Shown: positions 17,758 to 26,691, counted from the stretch's first letter. The stretch is DNA of 64,000 nt from Megasphaera coli (GCF_900095855.1 NZ_FMIY01000002.1:1169322-1233321); one strand, 5' to 3'. Program-made: numbers and translations. Notes: a model not told the origin generated them from the letters alone.

Positions 17758-19671
17758 CCATTCGCGGCAGTCGTGTTCAAAAATATAGCCCTGTCGATAG
17801 GCCGCCAGGAGCCGTTTCAAGTCGGCAATCATCTGCAGGAGCTTTTTACCCGTGTCCGTATCACCGATCATGATCCGCTTCGGTTCAAGCTCGATCTGCA
17901 CGGAATCGGAAAGGATATCCGTGTTGGATTGCAATACGGATTCGACGTTTGTAAAGGGATAATGTGACTTTAACCGCAAGCCGTAAGAATTGAAGATAAG
18001 CGTATATCCGGCAATTCCCGTCGAATTCTGATAGGCCCTGCAAAAACCGCCGTCAATACAAATTCCTTTACCGTCGGCACGAACGGGGCTTTCCCCTTTT
18101 TTCACTTTAACCGGCGTATGACCGTTAATGATATGTCCCTGCGGCGAATCGATACCGAATTCTCTCAGCATGGCCGCACAGGCATCTTTGTCCCTGTTCA
18201 AGGTGTAATAAGGATTCTGAGGTTCTTTCCATGTCGACTCGTCGGCAATATAGCTCCGTTCCAGTGTCTTTACAACGCGTCCCGACATGGGCGAGTCATA
18301 GCCGCACCACAGATACCACATGTAGTCGAGGCTGTACTCGTCGCGCTGCTCGAAAGCGCGGCGGGCAAGGAAGTCGGCTTTGTCCATAAAGGCCTTACCG
18401 GCATACTTTTTCCCTTCCAGCAGGACTTCCGTAAAACTGCCGTCTTCATTCATGGGAATACCGCCGTGGAAGAGGAGGTTGCCGTTGTAAGCACGGTATA
18501 CCGAGCCGTGGCTGTAAAGGAAGCGTATATGTCGCTGCAGGCGTTCGCTGCCGAGAAAGCGCCGTTTCATTTCCGCCATCAGCTCCGCTTCGCCCTCGCT
18601 CAGAGCATACGGGTCGCTGCGGTCGACGGTGGGAAAATCTTTTGTCGTAAGCTCATACGTTCCCGACGGCAATGTGACCGTACCTTTATCGAAATCGAAA
18701 TTCTTGAATATGAGCCTGTCATCCATGCCGTACTCGGGGCGGCGCATAATCGTCTGTCCTTCAAGCTTGCAGAGAAGGACGTTAATGGCTTTGACCATGG
18801 GGTCGATACCGTCGCCGGCGGTATACGTATTGACTGCAAAGAGAGCCAATGAACGCAGACTGATGCCGTAACCGTTTTCGAGAATTTCCAGATTATGGTA
18901 ACGCACGTTATTGCGCAGTACATTAATGATACACGCCAAATCACCGGCAGCCGCGCCCATCCAGAGGACGTCATGGTTGCCCCACTGAATGTCCAGGGAG
19001 TGGTGATGCATGAGTTCGTCGACAATTTTATCGGCATGGGCGCCGCGATCGTAAATATCCCCGATAATGTGCAGATGGTCGACGGCAAGGCGCTTAATGA
19101 GAGCCGTCAGGGCAAAGATAAACTCGTGAGCGCTGACCGTTTCCAATATGGTATCAATAATCTTGGCGTGATAAGCATAACGGTTTTTGTCTTCATCAGG
19201 GCGGGCGTGCAAGAGCTCATCAATAACATAGCGAAAACTTTCGGGCATGGCTTTGCGGACTTTCGACCGCGTGTATTTGGAAGAAAGCAGTTTTGCCAAG
19301 CGCAGAAGCTCTTGCAATATCGTGCGCGTCCGCCCGTCGTTGAGAAGTTTTTGCTGTTCCATAAGAGCCAGCTTTTCTTTCGGGTAATACACAAGCGTCA
19401 ACAAGTCATCCTGCTCGTCTTTGGTCAGGGATTCACCGAAGAGGATCTCCACCTTCTCCCGGATAACACCGGAACAATTATTTAAAATATGATAGAACGC
19501 CTCGTATTCACCGTGAAGGTCGCTCATGAAGTGCTCCGTCCCCTTCGGCAAATTAACGATGGCCCGTAAATTGATAATTTCCGTAAACGTAGCGGCCTGC
19601 GTCGGGTAATCCTTGGCTAAAAGCGCCAAATACCGAAGCTCCTCCGGCGTATATACCAGTTCTTCCTTCAT
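17755..19671 (-). CDS. fbp: Fructose-1,6-bisphosphatase class III
   Basis: A protein of about 638 residues of the Firmicute class III FBPase family, a gluconeogenic enzyme built on a metallophosphatase fold. Metal and phosphate motifs are SDLHGEYEAF, IIGDIYDRGAHADK, WGNHDVLWMGA and NGHTPVKVKKGE. The length is close to Bacillus Fbp. The ATG at 19671 begins the conserved MKEELVYTPEEL; GTG codons at 19680 and 19683 are in frame and possible, and no start has a strong ribosome site. A likely extended -10 (TGGTATAAT on the minus strand, about 19731-19739) precedes it. Confidence 0.94.
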   Translation of the reverse strand: MKEELVYTPEELRYLALLAKDYPTQAATFTEIINLRAIVNLPKGTEHFMSDLHGEYEAFYHILNNCSGVIREKVEILFGESLTKDEQDDLLTLVYYPKEKLALMEQQKLLNDGRTRTILQELLRLAKLLSSKYTRSKVRKAMPESFRYVIDELLHARPDEDKNRYAYHAKIIDTILETVSAHEFIFALTALIKRLAVDHLHIIGDIYDRGAHADKIVDELMHHHSLDIQWGNHDVLWMGAAAGDLACIINVLRNNVRYHNLEILENGYGISLRSLALFAVNTYTAGDGIDPMVKAINVLLCKLEGQTIMRRPEYGMDDRLIFKNFDFDKGTVTLPSGTYELTTKDFPTVDRSDPYALSEGEAELMAEMKRRFLGSERLQRHIRFLYSHGSVYRAYNGNLLFHGGIPMNEDGSFTEVLLEGKKYAGKAFMDKADFLARRAFEQRDEYSLDYMWYLWCGYDSPMSGRVVKTLERSYIADESTWKEPQNPYYTLNRDKDACAAMLREFGIDSPQGHIINGHTPVKVKKGESPVRADGKGICIDGGFCRAYQNSTGIAGYTLIFNSYGLRLKSHYPFTNVESVLQSNTDILSDSVQIELEPKRIMIGDTDTGKKLLQMIADLKRLLAAYRQGYIFEHDCREW

Positions 19672-19899
19672 ACATTGCACCACACTTTTCTCTATCAGAC
19701 TCTGCCTAAACAGTACCTATTATGTATTCTATTATACCATACTGTCGAAAAGACCACACACAGAACATACCAAAAAGAGATGGCCGCCGCAACCATTTCG
19801 CACAGATGAAACACGGTTTTCCCAAGCTCGGAAAACAATATATTGAATAGTTCCCATAGTATGGCAAGGTATGCCGATTTGCCTCCGAACCGTACGCGA

Positions 19900-19936
19900 A
19901 AAGGCCGCACCCCCGCCGTACCGGAATGCGGCCTTT
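19900..19936 (-). terminator. Terminator of the hmuF-hmuW pair
   Basis: A perfect 10-bp stem AAAGGCCGCA/TGCGGCCTTT lies about 40 bases after the hmuW stop. The 19740-19899 stretch beyond it shows no gene. Confidence 0.7.
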
Positions 19937-19977
19937 CCGTTTATGGAGATGTTATATAATAGTCTAATCGCAGTTAA

Positions 19978-21549
19978 TTATTCGCGCATACTCTTCATGA
20001 CGGTCTGTATTTCTTCGGGCGTCATGGAATTCATGGCTTCCGTCATCATGGCCATGGCTTCGGGCGTCGGTCCGCCGCCGGCGGACTTGGCTTTTTTCAT
20101 GGCATCAATAATGCGCCGCACCTTATCACTCATGGCCTTCGTTTCTCCGCCTTCCTGGGCGGCAATGCCTTGCAGGGACATGGTCTCCTCTCCTTTAATC
20201 AAATAATTGATACATTCAACGGTAGTCTGCGCCAGGTTCACCTGCCAGAACTCGCCCGCTTCGGTCAGACGATACTGCACACCGTTATACGTCACGAGGC
20301 CCTGTTTTTGCCAGAGCTCATAGAGCCACTGCAAATCGGCAAGCCGTCCGTCCGCCTCTGCGAGAGCATGTAAATCGAAGTACCCCTGCTCCAGCTGAGC
20401 TAAGGTTTTACTGACGAGGGGCTGTACGTCCGACTGTTTGACGAGAGCCATGAAGGGCTTTTCGCTCTTTTCCACAGCCTTTTCATACGTGTCGAGCGTA
20501 CGATAGAGCATGGTCGAATAACCGTCCAGGTTGCCGCCGGCACCGCTGCCGAAGGGAAACATGGTCACGCCTTCTTTGGCATACGTATTATAGAGGCTGC
20601 GTTCCCTGTTCGTCCGGCTCCAATGGCAGGCGCTGAGACGATTGTATTTGCGTGCTTCCAAATAGCTGCGTCCGAAAGCAAACATACGCGCCTGCTCCTT
20701 CGTCGTTGCTGCCGGCGGCAAAGCACCGGCCTGTATGCGTTTGGCCAGATCGCTGTTGTCGAAGACATTGAGCTGGTACAAGTCGACGCCGTCCACGCCG
20801 GACTCAATAAGGCTATTCAAATCGGCCTTCCAGATTTCATGTGTCTGACCGGGCAGACCGTAAATGAGATCGATGACGACAACGCACTGGTTATAGGCAC
20901 GCAAAGCGGCGAGATTGCGCAGCACCGTCTCCTTATCGTCCAGACGTCCTACTTGCCGGCGCACGGTCGTATCAAAGGACTGCACGCCCAAGGACATGCG
21001 GTTTACGCCGCCGGCCATCCAAGTATCCATCTTCTCCGGCACGAGGTCATGAATACGGCCCTCCATGGTCAGCTCATAATCATTAGCCAAGGGCAGGCAT
21101 TCACGAATGGTCTGCAGAAGGCGCTGCGCATTGCGCACGGACAAAGACGTAGGCGTGCCGCCGCCGATGAAGACGGAGTGAAGCAGTCCGTTCTTTAAAC
21201 GGGGCGCCGCACTTTCCCTCTGTAAGTCGAGAATAAGGGCATCCACATAGGCGTCTTCTACTGCCTGATCCGTCCCGTTCTGAAAAAAAGCGCAATAAAG
21301 GCACTTGGTCTTACAAAAGGGAATGTGGATATATGCGGTCTGCGTCGGGTTACCGACAGGTTCTTTTTCCATGAGACGCTGCCAAATATGCTGTGCTTCG
21401 GCAGGACTTACAGGCGTACCGTCAATCCCGGCATGTACGACGCGTTTACGCGGAAAGGCTTCGATCAGAGGATCCGCGCCAATCCGGCCGAACTGAAATT
21501 CCCGTTGCTCGGACGTCATTTTTTCGTATAATGCGGCCAATGTGCCCAT
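19978..21549 (-). CDS. hmuW: Anaerobic haem-degrading radical SAM enzyme (ChuW/HutW/HmuW family)
   Basis: A 523-residue HemN-like radical SAM protein. C79, C83 and C86 in IPFCKTKCLYCAFFQN match the CxxxCxxC cluster site and the aromatic-rich continuation of ChuW/HutW. FIGGGTPTSL and MSLGVQSFD follow. These enzymes open the haem ring without oxygen and release iron. True HemN is less likely because of the partner gene: a small flavodoxin starts the operon and ends one base before this start, as in the Fusobacterium HmuF-HmuW pair. The last 70 residues, rich in Met, Ala and Glu (AMSDKVRRIIDAMKKA...), form an extra helical tail. Confidence 0.8.
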   Translation of the reverse strand: MGTLAALYEKMTSEQREFQFGRIGADPLIEAFPRKRVVHAGIDGTPVSPAEAQHIWQRLMEKEPVGNPTQTAYIHIPFCKTKCLYCAFFQNGTDQAVEDAYVDALILDLQRESAAPRLKNGLLHSVFIGGGTPTSLSVRNAQRLLQTIRECLPLANDYELTMEGRIHDLVPEKMDTWMAGGVNRMSLGVQSFDTTVRRQVGRLDDKETVLRNLAALRAYNQCVVVIDLIYGLPGQTHEIWKADLNSLIESGVDGVDLYQLNVFDNSDLAKRIQAGALPPAATTKEQARMFAFGRSYLEARKYNRLSACHWSRTNRERSLYNTYAKEGVTMFPFGSGAGGNLDGYSTMLYRTLDTYEKAVEKSEKPFMALVKQSDVQPLVSKTLAQLEQGYFDLHALAEADGRLADLQWLYELWQKQGLVTYNGVQYRLTEAGEFWQVNLAQTTVECINYLIKGEETMSLQGIAAQEGGETKAMSDKVRRIIDAMKKAKSAGGGPTPEAMAMMTEAMNSMTPEEIQTVMKSMRE

Positions 21550-21550
21550 G

Positions 21551-22072
21551 TTATGCCTCTCGTCCCTTACTTAATACGCCGGCCGCAAAGGCTTTTGCCG
21601 CAGCCAAATCCGCCGCATCGGGATGCTTGGCCGCTTCGGCGTGCAGGGCGTCCCGTTCGGGACTCTTGCCGTGCGCTGAACCGGCGGGAAACATTTTGTA
21701 CATCATTTCGATCAACTTCGGATCGACCGCACCTTGGCAAATAAACGAATCGACAACAGTCACACCTTCCGGTACCAAAGCGGCCCCGTTGGCCAGAGCC
21801 TGTGCGGCGTGTTCCGATTTCGGATCGGCGCCGAGAGTTGCGAAGATGCCGGCCTTGCAGGCAGGCAGATTTTTCAATATTTCCTGCGCTTCCGCATTGG
21901 CATTGCCCTTGTCTACCCAAAACCCGACAAAAATATAATCATATGCCGACAAGTCGGCAGGAACTTCTTTCACATCAACGCAGGCCGTCCCTGCCGGAAG
22001 CCCTTGGCAAACTGCTTCGGCAACTTTTTTCGTATTACCCGTACGCGAAGAATATAAAACAATGCAATTCAT
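21551..22072 (-). CDS. Flavodoxin-family electron donor (HmuF/BilS-like)
   Basis: A 173-residue flavodoxin-fold protein. The FMN phosphate loop SSRTGNTKKVAEAV begins at residue 9, and YIFVGFWVDKGNAN and ATLGADPKSEHA form later FMN loops. It is coupled to the radical SAM gene with a one-base gap. By analogy with Fusobacterium HmuF, it would deliver electrons, and possibly haem, to the radical SAM partner. A bilirubin-reductase accessory (BilS-type) role is the main alternative from the same family. An ATAAC-AAA-GTTAT palindrome at 22146-22158 lies upstream and may be an operator. Confidence 0.75.
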   Translation of the reverse strand: MNCIVLYSSRTGNTKKVAEAVCQGLPAGTACVDVKEVPADLSAYDYIFVGFWVDKGNANAEAQEILKNLPACKAGIFATLGADPKSEHAAQALANGAALVPEGVTVVDSFICQGAVDPKLIEMMYKMFPAGSAHGKSPERDALHAEAAKHPDAADLAAAKAFAAGVLSKGREA

Positions 22073-22238
22073 GTAGTGTCCTCCTTAATCTCTGCAGTTG
22101 TCACCCGTTTGCTCGTCAAAACAACATCGTCCAACTTCTTGTATCATAACAAAGTTATATACTTGTTTCTACTCCATTCAGTCGCCAAATAATCCAATCG
22201 GACACGATTTTCGTACTGCCTTGTCCGGAACTCAAAAA

Positions 22239-22266
22239 ATGCCGCCCCACATCTTTCAGGCAACAT
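22239..22266 (-). terminator. Terminator after the CMD-cupin gene
   Basis: On the minus strand ATGTTGCC/GGCGGCAT pairs over 8 bp (two G-U) and is followed by TTTTTTG. Confidence 0.6.
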
Positions 22267-22286
22267 TTTTCGGCTTTATGTGACAC

Positions 22287-23045
22287 TTACTTCAAATTTT
22301 CATATTCTTCATCCGATACGGGTTCGCACCACTCGTTACTCGTCTTTTCGCCGGGCACCCCAATGGCAAGATGGGAAAAGTAGCTGTCCTTTACTGCGCC
22401 GTGCCAATGCTTAACGTTTACGGGAATATTCACGACATCACCCGGATAGAGTTCGCGTACCGGTCGGTCTTCTTCCTGATAGTAACCGCGGCCTGCAACA
22501 CAGACGAGGACCTGGCCGCCGCCCTTCTCGGCATGGTGAATATGCCAATTATTACGGCAGCCGGGAGCAAAGGTCACGTTGTGAATGGGAATCTGCTCCG
22601 TCGAGAGCGGTGCCAAGTAACTTTTGCCGCTAAAATACCGTGCATACGCATCGTTCGGCGCGCCGACGGGGAAGATCATAGAATTCGCATATCGCGCGAA
22701 GGCATCGTCCGCACACTCCGGCTCCGACCAGACATCTCTGGCGAGAGTAAATGCCGCCCACGCCTTAGGCCAGCCCATATAGAAAGCGGCGTGTGTCAGT
22801 ATTTCCGCGATTTCGGTCTTTGTGATACCGTTCTTCCTTGCCGTTTCCAAATGATAACGCAGTGAATTGTCCGTAATCCCCTGCGCAACAAGGGCTACAA
22901 CGGTGACAAGACTGCGGTCGCGCAGAGAAAGCGCATTCTCCCTGCTCCACACTTCACCGAAGAGCACGTCATCGTTGAGCCGGGCAAATTCCGGAGCAAA
23001 ATCCCCCAACTGTGTTCTGCCTGCCGTTTGTTTAATCGCCATCAT
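22287..23045 (-). CDS. Carboxymuconolactone decarboxylase-like / cupin fusion
   Basis: A two-domain protein of about 252 residues. The first half is an AhpD/CMD-like helical domain (SLRDRSLVTVVALVAQG, then LTHAAFYMGWPKAWAAF), but it lacks the CxxC of peroxidatic AhpD. The second half is a cupin with metal ligands in WHIHHAEKGGGQVLVCVAGRG and DVVNIPVNVKHWHGA. Such fusions are common in anaerobes and their substrate is unknown. I chose the ATG at 23045 since AAGGGGG lies just upstream. It is monocistronic between the flavodoxin gene and the IS element. Confidence 0.8.
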   Translation of the reverse strand: MMAIKQTAGRTQLGDFAPEFARLNDDVLFGEVWSRENALSLRDRSLVTVVALVAQGITDNSLRYHLETARKNGITKTEIAEILTHAAFYMGWPKAWAAFTLARDVWSEPECADDAFARYANSMIFPVGAPNDAYARYFSGKSYLAPLSTEQIPIHNVTFAPGCRNNWHIHHAEKGGGQVLVCVAGRGYYQEEDRPVRELYPGDVVNIPVNVKHWHGAVKDSYFSHLAIGVPGEKTSNEWCEPVSDEEYENLK

Positions 23046-23173
23046 ACAACCCCCTTGTCTCTTCCTGTTATCAACCAATCATAAGTCGGCACTTATATTA
23101 TATGCCAATTTCAAAATTAACGGAATCGGCATCTTTGCCGGCATAAATCATAACCACCAGTAGAACTGGTGGT

Positions 23174-23290
23174 TTGCTCTGACCCTATAAGGGTCTATCT
23201 CTTGTGGTAGCACCAAATGGTGCACTGAATAAAATCCGGCAATCACATCACTGTTACTGGCAGCCCCCTACTCGGGGGCTCTTTCTTTGC
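23174..23290 (+). other. Structured non-coding segment in IS200-like copy 1
   Basis: Between the right-end hairpin and the tnpA stop are three stems readable on the plus strand: GACCC/GGGTC, GCACC/GGTGC and GCCCCC/GGGGGC. The last is followed by TCTTTCTTTG, like an intrinsic terminator. It could be a small RNA or a barrier to incoming transcription. The same segment is in copy 2 at 58504-58620. Confidence 0.35.
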
Positions 23291-23294
23291 CTAC

Positions 23295-23759
23295 TTATGT
23301 ACTCTTCTTACCCGTAAACGGGTCTACATACTCTTTGAAATCCAACGTGTCCTGTGCTATATCTTCCTGCAGTTGTTGTCGGATATAGGTTTTTATCGCA
23401 CCTTCGTATTTTCCTACCGTGTCCACATAGTAACCCCGACACCAAAAATGTCTATTGCCATACTTATATTTTAAGTTTGCATGTTTATCAAATATCATTA
23501 AACTGCTCTTACTTTTTAGATATCCCATGAAACCGAATACACTTAGATGTGGTGGTATTGTCACCAGCATGTGGATATGATCCGGACAACATTCTGCTTC
23601 CAGTATTTCTACGTGCTTCCGGGTGCACAACTCCCGCAATATTTTTCCTATATCCACCTTTATGGTCCCATATATAGCTTGTCTTCTATATTTGGGCGCA
23701 AATACGATATGGTATTTGCATCTCCATTTACTGTGTGATAAGCTTTGTACGTCATTCAT
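23295..23759 (-). CDS. tnpA: IS200/IS605 family Y1 transposase TnpA, copy 1
   Basis: A 154-residue single-strand DNA transposase. The HUH motif is H61-I-H63, and the catalytic tyrosine is probably Y125 in the YIRQQ helix. The length is typical of IS200 TnpA. The protein is identical to copy 2. GGAGG lies 11 bases ahead of the ATG. Confidence 0.95.
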   Translation of the reverse strand: MNDVQSLSHSKWRCKYHIVFAPKYRRQAIYGTIKVDIGKILRELCTRKHVEILEAECCPDHIHMLVTIPPHLSVFGFMGYLKSKSSLMIFDKHANLKYKYGNRHFWCRGYYVDTVGKYEGAIKTYIRQQLQEDIAQDTLDFKEYVDPFTGKKST

Positions 23760-23900
23760 TGACAGTGAACCTCCTATCCGTTATGTGATGTGGTTGCCAG
23801 ACCATCATCATTCTAACACAGGAGGTTCCTTCTTTTTCTATAAGTATTTTTTGCTCCCCCAGTAAACTGGGGGTTTAGTCATGCCTGTTCGGCGCCAAAC

Positions 23901-23936
23901 AAAAACGCCTGTAAGGAATTTTCTTACAGGCGTTTT
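23901..23936 (-). terminator. Terminator of the AraC-family gene
   Basis: AAAACGCCTGTAAG/CTTACAGGCGTTTT hairpin; on the minus strand its T-tract TTTTTGTTT runs into the end of IS copy 1. Confidence 0.88.
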
Positions 23937-23940
23937 GAGA

Positions 23941-24879
23941 CTAACAGCTGCGACGATATTCACCGGGAAGTTGCCCTGTCAGTTTTTGAAAGGCTACTGC
24001 AAACTTGCTGCTGTTTTCGTATCCCACATAGTTGGCAATTTCCATAATGCTGTCCTGTGTATTTAAGAGCAGTTGCTTCGCCTTACTGATACGATATTCT
24101 TTAATATATTGTGAAAGGGTACTGCCGTAAACACCTTTAAAGCATTTTTTCAACGTCGTCGGCGCGATACCGTGTTTTTTTGCCAATTCTTCAATCGTAA
24201 ATTTCCGTTTCATGTTTTTTGTAAGTTCCCATTGGATTTCCTTGACAATATTAACCTGCTGAAGTGTAAAGGTTTCTCTTTTCTCAGCGGGAATTTCTTC
24301 AATTGTACTGAAAAAGAGAAGAATTTCCAACAGTTTAATGCGAAAGTACTGCTTTTTTATAGATTCGGGAACGTGGTACAGCTCGTAAAACAGATGCTTC
24401 AGTTTTTCATCTTCCTGCATGATGGCCGCAAAGTCCGTATGCCGGCAAAACCGCCTGCTCATACATTCCAAATCGATAACCTTTTTACCGAGCTGCCGAT
24501 CCAATGCTTCCTGCGCCTGCGGCAGAGAGAGAAGAATTGTCACACCGTGGTAATGAGAGGACGGAAAAAATGATTTATGGCAGTAGGCGCTGCGCCGCCG
24601 CCAACCGACGGACATATCGCCCTTTCCCATATACAAATATTCACCGTTATGGAAGTTACACTCAATTCGACCTTCTTCACAGTGGTTGATGGCAAACACA
24701 TCGGGCATAGGCCGCGCTTCACAATCCAAATAAGGCATATGGATATCCAAGTACATCAAAGTAATTCCCGGATATACGGCATACCCCGTCATCTTCGCCT
24801 GCCCCGTTTCGTCTTTGATTTCATAGACGTTACCATGGTGCATGCTGTTTGTCATTTGCATTTCCTGCGCGTTTTTCAT
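23941..24879 (-). CDS. AraC-family transcriptional regulator
   Basis: A regulator of about 312 residues. The C-terminal two-helix-turn-helix domain covers about the last 100 residues (FTIEELAKKHGIAPTTLKKCF; ISKAKQLLLNTQDSIMEIANYVGY). The N-terminal half resembles YbtA/PchR-type sensor domains, which respond to siderophores. I chose the ATG at 24879 because AAAGGAC precedes it. The gene follows an ABC exporter and a haem/siderophore importer on the same strand and has its own promoter. I infer that it controls these genes. Two copies of an ATATAAGTAT-type repeat lie in its leader. Confidence 0.85.
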   Translation of the reverse strand: MKNAQEMQMTNSMHHGNVYEIKDETGQAKMTGYAVYPGITLMYLDIHMPYLDCEARPMPDVFAINHCEEGRIECNFHNGEYLYMGKGDMSVGWRRRSAYCHKSFFPSSHYHGVTILLSLPQAQEALDRQLGKKVIDLECMSRRFCRHTDFAAIMQEDEKLKHLFYELYHVPESIKKQYFRIKLLEILLFFSTIEEIPAEKRETFTLQQVNIVKEIQWELTKNMKRKFTIEELAKKHGIAPTTLKKCFKGVYGSTLSQYIKEYRISKAKQLLLNTQDSIMEIANYVGYENSSKFAVAFQKLTGQLPGEYRRSC

Positions 24880-24895
24880 AATGTATGTCCTTTCC

Positions 24896-24946
24896 GCATA
24901 CGAATACTTATATAAGGTTGAATACCTTTTTTGCATACTTATATTA
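24896..24946 (-). repeat. Direct repeat in the AraC-gene leader
   Basis: Minus-strand ATATAAGTATGC and ATATAAGTATTCGTATGC occur about 20 bases apart, just downstream of the -10. They could be operator half-sites for autoregulation. Confidence 0.35.
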
Positions 24947-24971
24947 TGCTTTTATTGATAGCATATGTCAA
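24943..24971 (-). promoter_or_regulatory. Promoter of the AraC-family gene
   Basis: On the minus strand, TTGACA and CATAAT are separated by 17 bases. It lies between the exporter gene and the regulator. Confidence 0.65.
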
Positions 24972-24978
24972 TATTCTC

Positions 24979-26691
24979 TTAAGTCCGTCTAAATTGTTCC
25001 ATATATAATTCGTAATACAAGCCTCTTTTTTCCATTAATTCCTCATGTGTTCCCGCCTCTGCAACTCTGCCGCCTTGCAGAAAAACAATACAATCCGCAT
25101 GCCGCACCGTTGCCAGGCGATGAGCAATCATAAGAGTCGTCCGCTTTTCCGAGAGAGCCGATAAGGCTTGAAGAACAGCTTTTTCCGCCTTGTTGTCCAT
25201 AGACGCCGTCGCCTCATCCAGGATGAGAACGGGCGGATTTTTCAGAAATATGCGGGCCGCGGCAATACGCTGTTTTTGCCCGCCCGACAATTTTACACCC
25301 CGCTCACCGATAAAGCTTTCATAGCCGTCGGGTAAAGCGCGAATAAACGAGTCGGCGCCTGCGGCAACGGCGGCGGCAACGACTTCTTCATCCGTCGCAT
25401 CCTCTCGGCCGAGGCGAATATTCTCACTAATGGAATCGGAAAATAAATACACATCCTGCTGCACGATACCTACAGCCCGTCTCAGCGATGCGAGCGTATA
25501 CGAGCGCACATCCTTTCCGTCGAGCAGAATTCTCCCTGCCGTCACGTCATAAAAACGCAAGAGCAGAGATACAATGCTGCTCTTGCCGGCACCGGTCGCG
25601 CCGACAAGGGCAATTTGTTGGCCCCGTTTTATGGACAGATTAAAATCCTGCAACACGGGGAGACCCTTTTCATAGGAAAAGTCGACGTGCTCAAAAGTGA
25701 TATTCCCACGGACTGCCGCCGGCTCAAGCTCAAAAGAGCCGTCCTGTACGGACGGAGAAAGAGCCATGATTTCCTCATAGCGGCGGAACCCGGCCATGCT
25801 GCGCTGATACTGCTCCGTTAACATGGTCACCTGCATGATGGGCCGAATAAAAAGCATGAGGTACATGAGAAAGGCGACAAGATCCGTCAGTTCCAGTTGC
25901 CCATCTATAATGAGGATACTGCCCACGAGGATAATGGCCAAATTGATCGTATTGGAAAAAAAGACAATCGTCCCTGACAAATAAGCCTGAAACTTGAACG
26001 TACCGCGTTGGGCCGCCGCCAAGTCATCCGACGCTGCCGCAAAACGCTGCAGCGCCTTCGCTTCTCCCGCAAAAGCCTTGATAAGGCGCACGGCACCGAG
26101 GAGTTCTGTCGCCTGTCCGCTCAAAGCGCCGAGCTTACGGCGAGTTTCGGCAAAGGATTTCTTCATGCGGCGGTTAAGGAGAATCGTATCGCCCGTTTTC
26201 AGTAAAATGAGCAGGAGCACGCATACTGCGAGAAACGTATTGATGTAAAAAAGAAAAAAGGCACTGCCGCCCATGGTGATGAGACAAACGACGGACAAGT
26301 TGGGCAATTGAAACATAAAGTTGCCTACTTCCGAGATGTCCCCGGTCAGGCGCGATACGAGGCGGCCTGTCTTTTTTCTGTCAAAAAAGGCAAAATCGAG
26401 CCCTTCCAAATGGCGAAAGAGGGAACGGCGCAAGTCGTTTTCTATGGATACACCCATGTTGCGGCCACAGCGATAGACAGTGTACGTCGACACGAGGCAG
26501 ACACAGTAGAGCATAAATAGAAAGGCCCCTTCGCGCCAAAGCTCTCCTATATCCCGCGCCGGCAGGACAACGCTCAACATGTGACGCACGATCATGGGAA
26601 AGACGATTTCCAGCCCTGCCGCCAAGAGGGCTCCGCCGATGACAAGAACCAGGCTTTTTTTATAAGGTCCGTAAAATTTCCAAAACTTCAT
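24979..26691 (-). CDS. ABC transporter, fused permease and ATPase
   Basis: A half-transporter of about 570 residues: six membrane segments in the N-terminal 320 residues, then an ATPase with Walker A GATGAGKSS, signature LSGGQKQR and Walker B VLILDEATASMD. The fold is that of type IV exporters (MsbA/LmrA-like) and it would act as a homodimer. AGGAGAAATT precedes the ATG at 26691, so I reject the longer frame start at 26739. Its place between a haem/siderophore uptake operon and an AraC regulator suggests export of a siderophore, haem or porphyrin. Sequence alone does not show the substrate. Confidence 0.85.
   Translation of the reverse strand: MKFWKFYGPYKKSLVLVIGGALLAAGLEIVFPMIVRHMLSVVLPARDIGELWREGAFLFMLYCVCLVSTYTVYRCGRNMGVSIENDLRRSLFRHLEGLDFAFFDRKKTGRLVSRLTGDISEVGNFMFQLPNLSVVCLITMGGSAFFLFYINTFLAVCVLLLILLKTGDTILLNRRMKKSFAETRRKLGALSGQATELLGAVRLIKAFAGEAKALQRFAAASDDLAAAQRGTFKFQAYLSGTIVFFSNTINLAIILVGSILIIDGQLELTDLVAFLMYLMLFIRPIMQVTMLTEQYQRSMAGFRRYEEIMALSPSVQDGSFELEPAAVRGNITFEHVDFSYEKGLPVLQDFNLSIKRGQQIALVGATGAGKSSIVSLLLRFYDVTAGRILLDGKDVRSYTLASLRRAVGIVQQDVYLFSDSISENIRLGREDATDEEVVAAAVAAGADSFIRALPDGYESFIGERGVKLSGGQKQRIAAARIFLKNPPVLILDEATASMDNKAEKAVLQALSALSEKRTTLMIAHRLATVRHADCIVFLQGGRVAEAGTHEELMEKRGLYYELYMEQFRRT

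Larger units (their letters stand above)
23145..23898 (-). mobile_element. IS200-like element, copy 1
   Basis: A 754-base element that matches copy 2 at 58475-59229 apart from one T in a T-run. It carries a single tnpA. Subterminal hairpins mark both ends: CCCCCAGT/ACTGGGGG at 23856-23873 (left end relative to tnpA) and ACCACCAGT/ACTGGTGGT at 23153-23173 (right end). There are no terminal inverted repeats or target duplications, as expected for Y1 single-strand transposition. No tnpB is present. It sits right behind the AraC-gene terminator. Confidence 0.9.

Noticed and set aside
19978-21549. Coproporphyrinogen dehydrogenase HemN
   Set aside because: The CKTKCLYCAFFQN segment and the coupled flavodoxin fit the haem-degrading ChuW/HutW/HmuW group better, and no other haem biosynthesis gene is near.
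23145-23898. CRISPR array or IS605 with tnpB guide RNA
   Set aside because: There are no repeated spacers and no tnpB; the hairpins are element ends plus a single structured segment.
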